From Macrostomum hystrix (Eukaryota > Platyhelminthes > Macrostomidae), in contig CATNEN010000029.1 of NCBI GenBank assembly GCA_950097015.1, positions 372,001 to 436,000 on the forward strand: 64,000 nt of DNA. The letters are read 5' to 3'. Positions 33,700 through 45,400 of the stretch are shown piece by piece; positions within the stretch are counted from its first letter, which is position 1, and every line of letters starts with the position of its first letter. Position numbers and translations under genes: made by a program. The notes under the pieces are model-generated. The model worked only from the letters and a program-made list of their open reading frames with translations. It was not told where the DNA came from and made no database searches.

Positions 33700-36385
33700 C
33701 TATGCTGACACAGACAGACTTGACACCAGCCATGCTGACACAGACTGACTCTGACACCAGCCATGCTGACACAGACTGACTCTGACACCAGCCATGCTGA
33801 CACAGACTGACTCTGACACCAGCCATGCTGACACAGACTGACTCTGACACCAGCCATGCTGACACAGACTGACTCTGACACCAGCCATGCTGACACAGAC
33901 TGACTCTGACACCAGCCATGCTGACACAGACTGACTCTGACACCAGCCATGCTCACACAGACAGACTTGACACCAGCCATGCTGACACAGACAGACTTGA
34001 CACCAGCCATGCTGACACAGACTGACTTGACACCAGCCATGCTGACACAGACAGACTTGACACCAGCCATGCTGACACAGACAGACTCTGACACCAGCCA
34101 TGCTGACACAGACAGACTCTGACACCAGCCATGCTCACACAGACAGACTTGACACCAGCCATGCTGACACAGACAGACTTGACACCAGCCATGCTGACAC
34201 AGACTGACTCTGACACCAGCCATGCTCACACAGACAGACTTGACACCAGCCATGCTGACACAGACAGACTTGACACCAGCCATGCTGACACAGACTGACT
34301 CTGACACCAGCCATGCTGACACAGACTGACTCTGACACCAGCCATGCTGACACAGACTGACTCTGACACCAGCCATGCTGACACAGACTGACTCTGATTC
34401 CAGCCATGCTGACACAGACAGACTTGACACCAGCCATGCTGACACAGACAGACTCTGACACCAGCCATGCTGACACAGACTGACTCTGACACCAGCCATG
34501 CTCACACAGACAGACTTGACACCAGCCATGCTGACACAGACAGACTTGACACCAGCCATGCTGACACAGACTGACTCTGACACCAGCCATGCTGACACAG
34601 ACTGACTCTGACACCAGCCATGCTGACACAGACTGACTCTGACACCAGCCATGCTGACACAGACTGACTCTGACACCAGCCATGCTGACACAGACAGACT
34701 TGACACCAGCCATGCTGACACAGACAGACTCTGACACCAGCCATGCTGACACAGACTGACTCTGACACCAGCCATGCTGACACAGACTGACTCTGACACC
34801 AGCCATGCTGACACAGACTAACTCTGACACCAGCCATGCTGACACAGACAGACTCTGACACCAGCCATGCTGACACAGACAGACTCTGACACCAGCCATG
34901 CTGACACAGACTGACTCTGACACCAGCCATGCTGACACAGACAGACTCTGACACCAGCCATGCTGACACAGACAGACTTGACACCAGCCATGCTGACACA
35001 GACTGACTCTGACACCAGCCATGCTCACACAGACAGACTCTGACACCAGCCATGCTGACACAGACAGACTTGACACCAGCCATGCTGACACAGACAGACT
35101 TGACACCAGCCATGCTGACACAGACAGACTTGACACCAGCCATGCTGACACAGACAGACTCTGACACCAGCCATGCTGACACAGACAGACTCTGACACCA
35201 GCCATGCTGACACAGACTGACTCTGACACCAGCCATGCTCACACAGACAGACTTGACACCAGCCATGCTGACACAGACAGACTTGACACCAGCCATGCTG
35301 ACACAGACTGACTCTGACACCAGCCATGCTGACACAGACTGACTCTGACACCAGCCATGCTGACACAGACTGACTCTGACACCAGCCATGCTGACACAGA
35401 CAGACTCTGACACCAGCCATGCTGACACAGACTGACTCTGACACCAGCCATGCTCACACAGACAGACTTGACACCAGCCATGCTGACACAGACAGACTTG
35501 ACACCAGCCATGCTGACACAGACAGACTCTGACACCAGCCATGCTGACACAGACTGACTCTGACACCAGCCATGCTGACACAGACTAACTCTGACACCAG
35601 CCATGCTGACACAGACAGACTCTGACACCAGCCATGCTGACACAGACAGACTCTGACACCAGCCATGCTGACACAGACAGACTCTGACACCAGCCATGCT
35701 GACACAGACTGACTCTGACACCAGCCATGCTGACACAGACAGACTTGACACCAGCCATGCTGACACAGACTGACTCTGACACCAGCCATGCTGACACAGA
35801 CTGACTCTGACACCAGCCATGCTGACACAGACTGACTCTGACACCAGCCATGCTGACACAGACTGACTCTGATTCCAGCCATGCTGACACAGACTGACTC
35901 TGACACCAGCCATGCTGACACAGACAGACTCTGACACCAGCCATGCTGACACAGACAGACTTGACACCAGCCATGCTGACACAGACAGACTTGACACCAG
36001 CCATGCTGACACAGACAGACTCTGACACCAGCCATGCTGACACAGACAGACTTGACACCAGCCATGCTGACACAGACAGACTTGACACCAGCCATGCTGA
36101 CACAGACTGACTCTGACACCAGCCATGCTGACACAGGACTGACTCTGACACCAGCCATGCTGACACAGACAGACTTGACACCAGCCATGCTGACACAGAC
36201 AGACTTGACACCAGCCATGCTGACACAGACTGACTCTGACACCAGTCATGCTGACACAGACTGACTCTGACACCAGCCATGCTGACACAGACAGACTTGA
36301 CACCAGCCATGCTGACACAGACTGACTCTGAGACCAGCCATGCTGACACAGACTGACTCTGACACAAGCCATGCTGACACAGAAA
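33700..36385. repeat. Largest minisatellite of the window, 30/31-bp units
   Basis: About 87 copies of two interleaved units, ACAGACAGACTTGACACCAG+CCATGCTGAC (30 bp) and ACAGACTGACTCTGACACCA+GCCATGCTGAC (31 bp), with GCTCACAC and GATTCCAG variants. Units of different length make reading frames switch, so long frames rich in Ser, Val, Cys and Gln appear on the minus strand by chance. It lies upstream of the six-cysteine gene, starting about 480 bases 5' of its ATG. Confidence 0.95.
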
Positions 36386-37243
36386 TATTTTAGGCAATAT
36401 CTCTTGCAGTGTTTTCTTGAGTTCAAAATGGTCATTAAATGTTCAAGTTCTGCTCAGAGTCATGTGTGTAATTCGCAAATATAGTGGCAGTCCCAAATTT
36501 AAACAAAAAAGAAACGGACATTGATTAAACACAAAATGCCAAAACAATTGTTTGTGGTTCGATTCGCATAGCCAGTTGAAAATAAGCCAACAGCCACTAT
36601 TCCATGCCGGTTTTACAGTAGATAATTCTAGAATAAAACGCAATATTGAAATGAATCATGCCAGCAGGGATCCGTTTTCTGATTTAAAATTAATATTTTA
36701 AAAGCAGGGTTTTTTCTGATGGAGACGCAGAGACAAGGAGAGAGAGAAGCCAAGGCTATATGCTATCACGAAAAAAACTGATTTTAGTGAATAACTGTAC
36801 AGCAAGAATGGGCGCTTAAAACAGCCGCTTGCAACAACATCCGCTCAGCTGTTTGCTGTTATAGCACTTTGGAATAAATATAGCTGTGCAGGCATTTGCT
36901 CAGAGCAAATAAACAGCTGGGTAGTGGCCCGTTGTTGTATGGTAATAATCCGTTTTAAAATCACTAAAATTGAGCTTCAATGCTAACAGCTTTTAAGGCA
37001 AAATTTTCAGAATTTTTGCTTTTAGAGACGACGAAAACGTCAAGGTAGATGTGCACAGCTGTCTAATGCCTATCCGAGATATGCGTGCGTGTGTTCTCAG
37101 GATTTGAGACCAAATGAATCTCTCGTACCAAGGTTATCAAGGTTACACAGTTAGAGTGTACAGCATGACGATAGGAAAGCCAGCTAAGCCTTCACCATTC
37201 AATAAGATTCGTAGGAAAACAAGCGATCATGTTGACAGCTGGG
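36386..37243. other. Intergenic DNA 3' of CCDC89
   Basis: No coding segment or array seen. It probably contains the CCDC89 3' untranslated region. Confidence 0.45.
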
Positions 37244-39513
37244 CTAGGCTATGTTGCTCCTCAGCCTAGCGTTGATCTCCTTCTCCTGTTTAAGCGCGCT
37301 GCCAGCGTGCAGTTTGTAGGCCGCGAATTCCTGCCTGAGGTCCGCCAGCGCCCGCCTGTGCCAATCTAAATCCGAGCGCAGCTTCCTGACTGCGGCGTCC
37401 GAGCTGACGGCCTCCGTCTCGCGGTTGTATCGCTCTTGAAGCTCGCGTAGGCGCTTCTCGGCGGCCTCCTGACGCTCGCGAGCCGCTCGGAGTTCGCGCT
37501 GTTTCTCTTCGCAAAGTCGGCCCCGCTCCATGGCCAGAGACAGCATGGCGTCCTTCTCTCTGCGGATTGGACGGCCTTTATGATAAACTGGGGTGTCCGA
37601 GATAAACTGGGGTGTCCGAGATAAACTGGGGTGTCCGAGATAAACTGGGGTGTCCGAGATAAACTGGGGTGTCCGAGATAAACTGGGGTGTCCGAGATAA
37701 ACTGGGGTGTCCGAGATAAACTGGGGTGTCCGAGATAAACTGGGGTGTCCGAGATAAACTGGGGTGTCCGAGATAAATTGGGGTGTCTGAGATAAACTGG
37801 GGTGTCCGAGATAAACTGGGGTGTCCGAGATAAATTGGGGTGTCTGAGATAAACTGGGGTGTCCGAGATAAACTGGGGTGTCCGAGATAAAATTGGCGTG
37901 TCCGAGATAGACTGGCGTGTTAGAGATAGACTGGCGTGTCCGATGTTCACTCAGGTGTCCGAGGTGTACTCGGGTGTCCGAGGTGTACTCGGGTGTCCGA
38001 GGTGTACTCGGGTGTCCGAGGTGTACTCGGGTGTTCGAGGTGTACTCTGGTGTCCGAGGTGTACTCGGGTGTCCGAGGTGTACTCGGGTGTTCGAGGTGT
38101 ACTCGGGTGTCCGAGGTGTACTCGGGTGTCCGAGGTGTACTCGGGTGTCCGAGGTGTACTCGGGTGTCCGAGGTGTACTCGGGTGTCCGAGGTGTACTCG
38201 GGTGTCCGAGGTGTACTCGGGTGTCCGAGGTGTACTCGGGTGTCCGAGGTGTACTCGGGTGTCCGAGGTGTACTCGGGTGCTCACTTGGTCAACTCCGCG
38301 GTCTTCGCCCTTCCAGACTCGCCCTCCGCGTCGGCCGCGGCCCGCAGCTCGGCCAGCTGGGCGTCCCGCGCCATGACCGCCGCCTGCGCTGCGGCGGCCT
38401 CCGACTCCAGCCGCTCGGCTCTGGCCGACAGCTCGGCAAGTCGCGCATTCAATCGCTCCGTGGTCTGGTTGGCCTCCTGGCGTGTCTCCAGCAGCTGCCG
38501 CTCGGCTGCGGTCAACCGGTCAGTCAGCTTGGCCGTCTCAGCGTCGCGCTCCCTCAATCGGGCGGCCACCAGCGTCTCGAAATGGTCGCGCAGCTTGGTG
38601 TTTTCCTGGCGGAGCGGGTGTGCGGGTCCCTTTTACTTGTGACGTGTTAACCGGTGAGTGACTGTGTGTTACCGGTGAGTGACTGCGTGTATTACCGGTG
38701 AGTGACTGTGTGTATTACCGGTGAGTGACTGCGTGTATTACCGGTGAGTGACTGTGTTAGTTACTGGTGAGTGACAGTGTGTGTTACCGGTGAGTGACAG
38801 TGTCTGTTACCGGTGAGTGACTGTGTATGTTACCTGTGAGGGACTGTGTTTATTACCGGTGAGTGACTGTGTGTATTACCGGTGAGTGACTGTGTGTATC
38901 ACCGGTGAGTGACAGTGTGTGTTACCGGTGAGTGACAGTGTATGTTACCGGTGAGTGACTGTGTATGTTATTTGTGAGTGACAGTGTGTGTTACCGGTGA
39001 GTGACAGTGTATGATACCGGTGAGTGACTGAGTGAGTGACTCCTATAAGTGAGTGTTCTATTGCGTGTGACTTCAGGGACACACCTTCTGCAGCCAGTCC
39101 TTCTGCTGCTTGTGCTCGTTGTTGAATCGAATCAGTTGCTCGTGGTTTGAGCTGAGCGTCTCGAATTGCTCCTCGAGCACGCGGAACCGATTCAGCTCCC
39201 GCTCCAGCCTTTGCTCGGCCTCCGTGCGCGCCTCCTCCAGCTCCTTGTTGAGCCGCTCCTGAGTCTGCGCCCTGACCAGGTTCTCGTCTGAGCGCTGCTT
39301 CAGCATCATGATGAGGTGCGACTGGTCCTCTACACGCGATCTGAGCAGGCCTAACTCGGACTTGTCCTCCGGTTCCAGATTGCGCAGCCGGCCCAGCCGC
39401 TGCTGCAGCTGATCGTCTGGCTGCGTCGGCGCGTCCTGCGAGGCGTGCGACGCCAGGCCAGCGAGATCAGCGACGTCCAGCTGCGAGTGCTGCTGCTGAT
39501 TCTGATGCGACAT
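37244..39513 (-). CDS. CCDC89: Coiled-coil domain-containing protein 89
   Basis: Three exons, 39513-39085, 38605-38286 and 37559-37244, joined 354 aa with agreeing phases (human CCDC89 is about 374 aa). After a short Gln/Asp-rich start, nearly the whole protein is heptad-rich coiled coil. Diagnostic blocks are ELGLLRSRVEDQSHLIMMLK, SDENLVRAQTQERLNKELEE, SNHEQLIRFNNEHKQQ, the junction ENTKLRDHFETLVAARLRER, and the C-terminal EKDAMLSLAMERGRLCEEKQ with AAYKLHAGSALKQEKEINAR. Family function is poorly known; the mammalian protein was linked to testis and to a HEY1-interacting role. No catalytic or membrane segment is present. Both introns are largely minisatellite. The assignment rests on remembered motif order, so a paralogous coiled-coil protein is not fully excluded. 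Confidence 0.78.
37575..38283. repeat. Two related 19-bp minisatellites filling CCDC89 intron 2
   Basis: On the sense strand the intron runs from donor GTGAGC at 38285 directly into about eighteen copies of ACCCGAGTACACCTCGGAC (38283 to about 37945). About eighteen copies of ACCCCAGTTTATCTCGGAC follow (about 37930 to 37575), to within about 15 bases of the acceptor. The two units share length, phase and TCGGACACCC.AGT. A few hybrids (CGCCAGTCTATC, about 37890-37945) mark the switch. Confidence 0.95.
38645..39060. repeat. Minisatellite in CCDC89 intron 1, 22-23-bp unit
   Basis: About eighteen copies related to GTTACCGGTGAGTGACTGTG+TGT, with GTATTACC and CAGTGT variants. It starts about 25-50 bases after the donor at 39084. 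The plus strand contains a perfect GGTGAGT donor in each unit, which is antisense to the gene; the sense strand carries CACCGGTAA. Confidence 0.9.
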
Positions 39514-39574
39514 TCTATGCCAACTGGGTGGTCCTCAATTTACTCCCCACTATCTACTGCTTGCAGTTTCTTGT

Positions 39575-40215
39575 CACTCCTAGCGATCTCTAGTCACTCT
39601 TAGTTACTTCTAGTTACTTCTTGATACTTCTGGTCACTCCTAGATACTTCAAGTCACTCCTAGATACTTCTAGTCACTCCTTTATACTTCTAGTCACTCC
39701 TTTATACTTCTAGTCACTGCTTTATACTTCTAGTCACTGCTTTATACTTCTAGTCACTCCTTTATACTTCTAGTCACTCCTTTATACTTCTAGTCACTCC
39801 TTTATACTTCTAGTCACTCCTTTATACTTCTAGTCACTCCTTTATACTTCTAGTCACTCCTTTATACTTCTAGTCACTCCTTTATACTTCTAGTCACTGC
39901 TTTATACTTCAAGTCACTCTTAGTTACTTCAAGTCACTCCTATATAATTCTAGTCCCTCTTAGATCCTTCTAGTCACTCCTAGATACTTCTAGTCACTCC
40001 TAGATACTTCTAGTCACTCCTAGATACTTCTAGTCACTCCTAGATACTTCTAGTCACTCCTAGATACTTCTAGTCACTCCTAGATACTTCTAGTCACTCC
40101 TAGATACTTCTAGTCACTCCTAGATACTTCTAGTCACTCCTAGTTACTTCTAGTCACTCCTAGTTAATTCTAGTCACTCCTAGATACTTCTAGTCACTCC
40201 TAGATACTTCTAGTT
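39575..40215. repeat. Minisatellite upstream of CCDC89, 20-bp unit
   Basis: About thirty-two copies of TCCTAGATACTTCTAGTCAC and a TCCTTTATACTTCTAGTCAC subfamily in a central block. It lies 60 bases upstream of the CCDC89 start codon and so is in its promoter, 5' leader or a leader intron. Confidence 0.95.
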
Positions 40216-42445
40216 ACTCTGTTTAAAAAATCGTTCGCACAGGTGCTTTGAATGCGAACAGAAGTGATATTTTCAACGTTTCCAAAGTGATTTAGTGAGC
40301 AATCGCGCCTGATCAGCTTGTTAGTGACTGTGACAGGGTTGATCCGACTTATGGCCTCAGGTGTGCTGAAATTATTTTGTTAATTTAGCACACAGTTAAA
40401 CGATATAAAAAATGAGCCAAGCTTTCAGGCGTGAAAGACGGAAATAAAATAAATAATTTTAAGTGACATAACAAAAAAAGAGTTAGTGAGCGACAGTAAT
40501 AAATTTCTTATTAAATATTAAATTATTGATGTATGATTAATCATCGTGGAATAATACACTTAAAGTGACGAAGATTAGTTACTGTTTATAAAGGAAATCG
40601 TACACATCAGTAGAAGGTACACAGCTTGTCTTACCTTTGTTAAAAATATTCATCAGGCCCTCTAAAAAACTCCTTATTAGCATTTTTCATAATTTAATAC
40701 AGATGAAGCTGTTTTCCTTTCGCACTACTAGAAGTAGAAAAATAAGTAGACAAAAAGAACAATTTTTCATAAAAGTGAATGAATCTCTAAAAGAAGCTAT
40801 AGCTGATCAGTTTATATTTTTCTTGCAAAGTGTCACATTTTTTTCTCCGGTAAAGGTGACAGAAGAATAACAAAAATGGAAAATCTCAATGCTTTGAAGT
40901 AAGTGAAGTAATGAAAAAATTGTATTTACATAAAAAGGCAGCTAACACTATTTAGAGTTATCAGCACATGAAACTAGAACCCTGTGAATAATAAAGCTAT
41001 CCAATGCATTGGGTAAATTGTCATACTTTCTCGAACAAAAATATATTTAATATCATGTCAGAATCGTTAAAAAGTAAGATAATAGGATGTAGAGGTGAGA
41101 TGAGAGGAGAGATGAGATTAAAGAGCTAAACTAGTAGATTAATCAATTAGGAATTGTAGAGTGGTCATTGTTATTTTAAGCTTTGCACACTGGGCAGAAA
41201 GGTCTAGGACAAAAAATCGAAAGAAAAATATTAACACTGCCAATAAATCTGCAGTCCTGTTGGCGATGTCACTTGGCTTTGCCACCGCTGCCGAACCTGC
41301 TGCCACTAGTGTTCGCTTCTCCCATCGAGTATCTGCAATGGTGGGTAATTACGAGATGTCTTGAAGACTCCTACCTGCTGCAAATCTAATCTGATCTCAC
41401 ACATGAGTTCTTATCTGATCTCACACATGAGTTCTTATCTGATCTCACACATGAGTTCTTATCTGATCTCACACATGAGTTCTTATCTGATCTCACCTGT
41501 GAATTCCAATCTGATCTCACCTGTGGATTCTATTTGTATCTACCCCGTTATTTTTTGTCTCATGTCACTTGAGAATCATTAATCTTATCTCACCTGTCAA
41601 AAACATATCAAATTTCGATTGAGAAAATCCCAGCAAGTTACATGCTATATACAAAACATTTATCCAAAAATAAATTCTTAAACAACGAGTCATTATTTTA
41701 GGGCCGAGCTGTTCAGTATAGGGCTCGATGTGGACAACTGATTTTACAAGCAGTTCTCATGCAACCATTCTCAAATGTGAATTAAAACCATCATGTCCGA
41801 TACGTGTGGCAGGTGCCAATAATAACTATCAACAATGTGACGTCGCATTTTAGGGCAAACCTGGACTTAAAGACGAATAAAAAAATACATGAAATGCAAG
41901 CAGCAAATGCCTTGATTTTCAAGCGAGTTGTGACATTTTTACAAGACGGAAGTCGTAGAGCTTAGAACTCGAAATGGAGCTTGGAAGTGTTATTAGAAAA
42001 GGTACCTTATACTCGTAGCTCGTATTATTAACTTCTTAAAATGGCTAACAACCATATTTTACTGTGACAATTGTCTGCTGACTGCTGACAATGGCCAGCT
42101 GAATCTATTGTCTTTTGTAATTTTGCCGCGAACAGATATCGCTCGCAGGTCTTTGTGTTTAATAAAACATGGGACAAAGACAGACCAAAATATTCAAAGA
42201 GAATCTTGAAAGTGGAGATAGCTTAACGAAAGCTCTTTGAGAATCGGGTCCGACTGAGGAAATTAATTTACATTAATCCAGCGATTTCTCGTCGAGTGGC
42301 GAGAGCACGGTCGAAGTTGCAGACTGAAAAAAAATTGAATACGATGCTGCGAGCAACCATTTTTCCTGGGCATTCTGCGAATAATTATCCTCCTAGAAGA
42401 TGTTACTAAAGTCCATTTGATGCCTCTGAAATACGAGCTACTCCC
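40216..42445. other. Intergenic DNA between CCDC89 and AGBL4
   Basis: No gene seen. It holds only the small 24-bp array at 41388-41540 and AT-rich unique sequence. Further 3' exons of AGBL4 could hide here but none was recognised. Confidence 0.45.
41388..41540. repeat. Short tandem repeat, 24-bp unit
   Basis: About six copies of TTATCTGATCTCACACATGA+GTTC, diverging at the right end. Confidence 0.9.
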
Positions 42446-45400
42446 TTACCGCGAGCTGCCATCCTTGCTGCTTCCGCCGCCGCCGTTGGCGCCACCTTTT
42501 GACTTGGTCGCAGGCGCGGGCACCGAGGGAATAACGCCTTGCACTTTGTAATAGTCCAGGAACGTGCGAGCCAGATTGCGACCCAGTTTTGCGTCTGGAA
42601 ACAAAATTTAACAGCCAAGTTTTGCATCGAGTTGAACGTAAAGACCAGGTTAAATATAACTTCTGACTTTAGAGAACGCGCATGCGATTAAGAGTATCTT
42701 CGCAGAGTATGCATCAAAAGTACGCTCGCTTTCTTGAGTATGCACCGTTTCTAAAGAACGCACGTACGAGTACCTAAGTACGCACGTACCTGAGTACGCA
42801 CGCACCTAAAGTACGCAAGTACCTAAGTATGCACGTACCTAAGTATGCACGTACCTAAGTACGCACGTACCTAAGTACGCAAGTACCTGAGTAAACACGA
42901 ACCGGAGTACTCATGGACCAGATAATAATGTGCCTTACTTTCTAGAGAACGCAATTTTAAAGATTTGTAACCAAAGAACTAGTTTTCATGACCCAAGCAA
43001 ATTGACTAAATAAGCTTAAAAGAGTTCACCACAACAACTCACAGCCTTCCTCTGTGTAGGGCAGAGTGCCCCCGGAGCTGCTGGCCATGTAGCTGAAGAA
43101 AGACACTTCGAGTGTGTAGCAGAGCACGGAGTCGTCGAAGATGCCAACCAGGGCCCTGGTGTTTGAGTGGATCACAATCGACAATACCAGAACGTAGCGC
43201 ATTAAAAAGCGTATTAAAAAGCAGGTAACCTACACCCAGGCCATGTGCTCATGTTGTGATTCAATGGCTCCCGTGGCCTTCTCACCTTCGCCCAGTTCCG
43301 GCCTTCACTGCGTCCCGATTAAAGTTGGTATTGGTGAGGCTGAAGTCCTCCGCATTCTGTTGGAACAGTTTTGGAAAGATGTTCTGCCTCTCTTGCTTGT
43401 CTGGATCGTCAAAGATGTTGCCGTACATGAAGCCGTTCATGAGGGTGCTGTGCGCATGAAGGTCACAGAAGAAGTCGATGTCGTAGTCCTATGTGGCAGC
43501 AAAGAGTTTTTTCATCGAAGCTGTGAGGTCTATTTAATGAGCCATCGATTATTTTGCACGCAAATGATGAGTGCGCCTATGTTACCTTGCCATTGTACAT
43601 GTCAATCATGACCTTTTTGCAGGCGTAGATGGTGGGATGGGCCCAAGGCGACGGCTCCTGCCAGTGACGGTTCAGGTCGAAGCCCATCAGGGAACAGCTG
43701 AAGTTTCGAGAAGCTAATTGACATGTAGGAAAGGAACCAGGTAAAATGGGGAAAGGAACCAGGTAAAATGGGGAAAGGAACCAGGTAAAATGGGGAAAGG
43801 AACCAGGTAAAATGGGGAAAGGAACCAGGTAAAATGGGGAAAGGAACCAAGTAAAATGGGGAAAGGAACCAGGTAAAATGGGGAAAGGAACCAAGTAAAA
43901 TGGGGAAAGGAACCAGGTAAAATGGGGAAAGGAACCAAGTAAAATGGGGAAAGGAACCAAGTAAAATGGGGAAAGGAACCAAGTAAAATGGGGAAAGGAA
44001 CCAGGTAAAATGGGGAAAGGAACCAGGTAAAATGGGGAAAGGAACCAGGTAAAATGGGGAAAGGAACCAGGTAAAATGGGGAAAGGAACCAGGTAAAAAT
44101 TGGGAAAGGAACCAGGTAAAAATTGGGAAAGACACCAGGTAAAAATAGGGAAAGGAACCAGGTAAAATGGGGAAAGGAACCAGGTAAAAACTGGGAAAGG
44201 AACCAGGTAAAAATGGGGAAAGGAGCCTGTAAGAAACTGGAAGTGGAACTGGGAAACGTAAAAAATCAGGAAAGAAACTATGAAAGTAACCAGTGAATCA
44301 AGTCGGGTAAGAAGCTTGAAGAGTGTTTCAGAACCTGATTAAGCACGGGAATTGTGACTATACGGTTAATAGTTAACCCGCACCGGTAGTTTCCCAGGTA
44401 GACACCGTCCGGGTTGAGCATGGGGATAATCTTGAACACAAGGTAGTCGCGCAGCTGCTTGGCGATGGGATGCGAGCTGACCAGGAAGTCGATGAGGCCC
44501 TGGCACACGAAGGAGGCCGGAGTCTCGCCCGGGTGAACCCGAGCGGTGATGAAGACCACCCGCTTCTGGGCCTCATCCGTGAGGTTGTCCGGATGGCTAA
44601 TGGTGAGCAGGTCAAGCCGCCTCTGCTGCACGCTGAGTCCCAGCAGGCCCCGCTGTACATAATCGAGGCCCTTTCGCTCGATGCTATCCAAATAGGCCTG
44701 CAGGCGAGTATAGGTGTACGGATAACAATACGCGAACTGATAAACGTCGTCCTCTTTGTCGAAGCAGAAAGCGAAGCTCAATACATAGTTCTTGCGGTGC
44801 TCAGGGCAGCGGTAATAGTACACGTGCTTCGGGGGTATCCGAACCCTGCAACGGTTTTTCATACAGAGCTTTATTAATCAAAAGGAAGTGGGGGAGGCTG
44901 ACTGGAGAATACTGTACTAAACATCATCTGTGTCTTTGGTACCGAAGTTCCAACCGCCCCATGCTGAACTATCAATTCACATTCTCTGCTGCGTAGAGCT
45001 CCATGGTTTTTACATCGGCAAAGCCGAACGGAAAGCTTGTGTGACCACTGTACTAAATGTGAAAGCCGGACACGATTTTAAAATTATCGACTGGATGCCA
45101 TGAATGACTATTTATTCATTTGCAAACAATCCAAAACTTGTAGTCCCGACCAAAAACCTGTCCTATCCGAGCAGTGCTTTGAACTAGCCGAAAACTCACC
45201 ACTTTGGCCGGCTGGTAGACTTAACAACCGGGGTCATTCCCTCCCTGTAGAGCGACTTGGTCTTACTGAAGTTCACAATTGTGAAAATCACTCTCTGAAA
45301 TTGAATGCGTTAATTCATTGGTGGTAGATAAACGCCAAGTTACTCGCTTAGACTAAGTTAACAAGGGCCAAGTTACCTGATCCGCCTTGACATTTTCCAC

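Noticed and set aside
33606-36435. Overlapping 260-400-aa Ser/Cys/Gln-rich frames on the minus strand
   Set aside because: They are translations of the 30/31-bp minisatellite in shifting frames, without splice context or family resemblance.
43577-44135. FPHFTWFLSPFYL repeat frames on the minus strand
   Set aside because: 22-bp intronic array of AGBL4; the only real coding part is exon 5 at 43586-43697.
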